Shown here: positions 63,287-64,000 of the stretch, piece by piece
How the letters are laid out: each line of letters starts with the position of its first letter
How positions within the stretch are numbered: the stretch's first letter is position 1
Assembly: GCF_004375085.3 (NCBI RefSeq)
Contig: NZ_SNAQ03000025.1
Span: forward strand, 1 to 64,000
From: Lewinella sp. W8
GTDB lineage: Bacteria; Bacteroidota; Bacteroidia; Chitinophagales; Saprospiraceae
Direction of reading: 5' to 3'
Length of the DNA stretch: 64,000 bases
Translations under genes and position numbers: made by a program
The notes under the pieces: generated by a model
Seen by the model: only the letters and a program-made list of their open reading frames with translations
Databases searched by the model: none
What the model was told of the DNA's origin: nothing

Positions 63287-64000
63287 ATGACTACTTCTAC
63301 CGTAGGCATTGATGACCTGGCCGTTTACATTCCCCAGATTTATTTACCCATTGAGCAACTGGCCCAGGCCCGGGACCTCAATTACGGTAAGCTCAGCAAG
63401 GGACTGGGACTGCTCGAAATGGCCCTGGCCGACGCCGACGAAGACGCCGCCACCATGGCCGCCAACGCCGTGCTGGACCTCATGCACAAAAATGATCTGG
63501 AGCCCGCACAAATCGGCCGCATCTACCTGGGAACGGAAAGTGCCCTGGACGGCGCGAAGCCCACGGCCACTTACGTGCTGGACATGCTCAAGGATCACTT
63601 TGCGGACGCCTACGGCCCCAACTGCTTCCTGCACTGCGACGTAGTGGACCTCACCTTCGCCTGCATTGGTGGCGTGGATGCCCTGCAGAATTCCCTGGAG
63701 TGGGCGGCCGCCAAACCCGACCGGATTGGTATCGTGGTGGCCAGCGACGAGGCGAAGTACGAGATGAACAGTCCCGGAGAATACACCCAGGGCGCCGGTG
63801 CCGTAGCCATGCTGGTAAAACAGTCTCCGCGCTTGCTGGCCATCGATCCGGATTTCGGCGTGGCGACCCGCCCGGCACATGACTTTTTCAAGCCCCAGCG
63901 CAAGGTGAGCAAGCGGGAAATCATCGAGGAGGTCATCGCTCTCCTGCCGGATGTTTCCGCCGAGGATTTCAACCTGGACCAGCTGGAAGCCAAACTCGGG
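63287..64000 (+). CDS. mvaS: Hydroxymethylglutaryl-CoA synthase (3' end outside window)
   Basis: The frame opens at the ATG at 63287 (MTTSTVGIDDLAVYIPQIYL) and stays open to the right edge. The active-site Cys is in VDLTFACIGGVDALQNSLEW, the usual position near residue 125. YEMNSPGEYTQGAGAVAMLV follows, as in HMG-CoA synthases. It condenses acetyl-CoA with acetoacetyl-CoA to form HMG-CoA, the step before MvaA, which is encoded about 33 kb upstream with fni. The C-terminus is outside the window. Confidence 0.93.
   Translation, partial: MTTSTVGIDDLAVYIPQIYLPIEQLAQARDLNYGKLSKGLGLLEMALADADEDAATMAANAVLDLMHKNDLEPAQIGRIYLGTESALDGAKPTATYVLDMLKDHFADAYGPNCFLHCDVVDLTFACIGGVDALQNSLEWAAAKPDRIGIVVASDEAKYEMNSPGEYTQGAGAVAMLVKQSPRLLAIDPDFGVATRPAHDFFKPQRKVSKREIIEEVIALLPDVSAEDFNLDQLEAKLG

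Overview
The window looks like chromosomal DNA of a GC-rich member of the Bacteroidota, most likely a Saprospiria (Lewinella-like) bacterium. The evidence is two secreted proteins with C-terminal type IX secretion sorting domains (YPNPT motif), many lipoproteins, TAnnTTTG-type -7 promoter boxes with A-rich rather than Shine-Dalgarno-like start regions, an E1 alpha/beta fusion dehydrogenase and mevalonate-pathway genes. The genus is an inference; no rRNA gene is present.

Layout. 1-8.2 kb: the 3' end of a giant repeat-built surface adhesin, then an operon of an unknown cytoplasmic protein and a large exported protein. 8.4-13.5 kb: an acetate kinase fused to a PduL-type phosphotransacylase, a lipoprotein sulfatase and a lipoprotein beta-lactamase-fold hydrolase, with a 45-bp iterated repeat between the last two. 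13.6-21.5 kb: Fic protein with inverted-repeat operators, tRNA-Gln, E1 alpha/beta fusion, SAM hydrolase, PhoH-like ATPase, a secreted LamG-like protein. 21.6-26.5 kb: an AT-rich island holding the most unusual locus. Two paralogous all-helical proteins of 518 and 510 residues, both on the minus strand, flank a plus-strand array of five near-identical 217-bp units. Each unit encodes the same 39-residue peptide and a second, seven-codon mini-ORF. 26.9-31.1 kb: a thioredoxin-fold lipoprotein and the mevalonate genes mvaA and fni, separated by repeat-rich spacers. 31.8-40.1 kb: SPOR protein, rhodanese, a T9SS cargo protein, a 1272-residue Ddl-Ddl-TM-PASTA fusion, a DNA glycosylase. 40.6-49.4 kb: cysS, a frameshifted four-helix-bundle gene, polyphosphate glucokinase, two cyclophilin lipoproteins, nucleoside hydrolase, M3 peptidase. 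50-64 kb: membrane pyrophosphatase, two TonB-C-terminus paralogs, lipocalin-like lipoprotein, sterol-desaturase-family enzyme, tRNA-Leu, tig-clpP-clpX, pdxH with two small genes, an MFS transporter, an alpha/beta hydrolase and the start of HMG-CoA synthase.

Much of the window is housekeeping: protein folding and turnover (tig, clpP, clpX, cyclophilins), isoprenoid precursors (mvaS, mvaA, fni) and energy metabolism (AckA-PduL, E1, pyrophosphatase, PPGK). The accessory interest is in (i) the peptide array with its paired helical proteins, (ii) two unusual fusions (AckA-PduL and Ddl-Ddl-PASTA), and (iii) several families of structured repeats in the intergenic spacers, one of which shows compensatory base changes between copies. 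Gene functions rest on motif recognition by eye; no database search was run.
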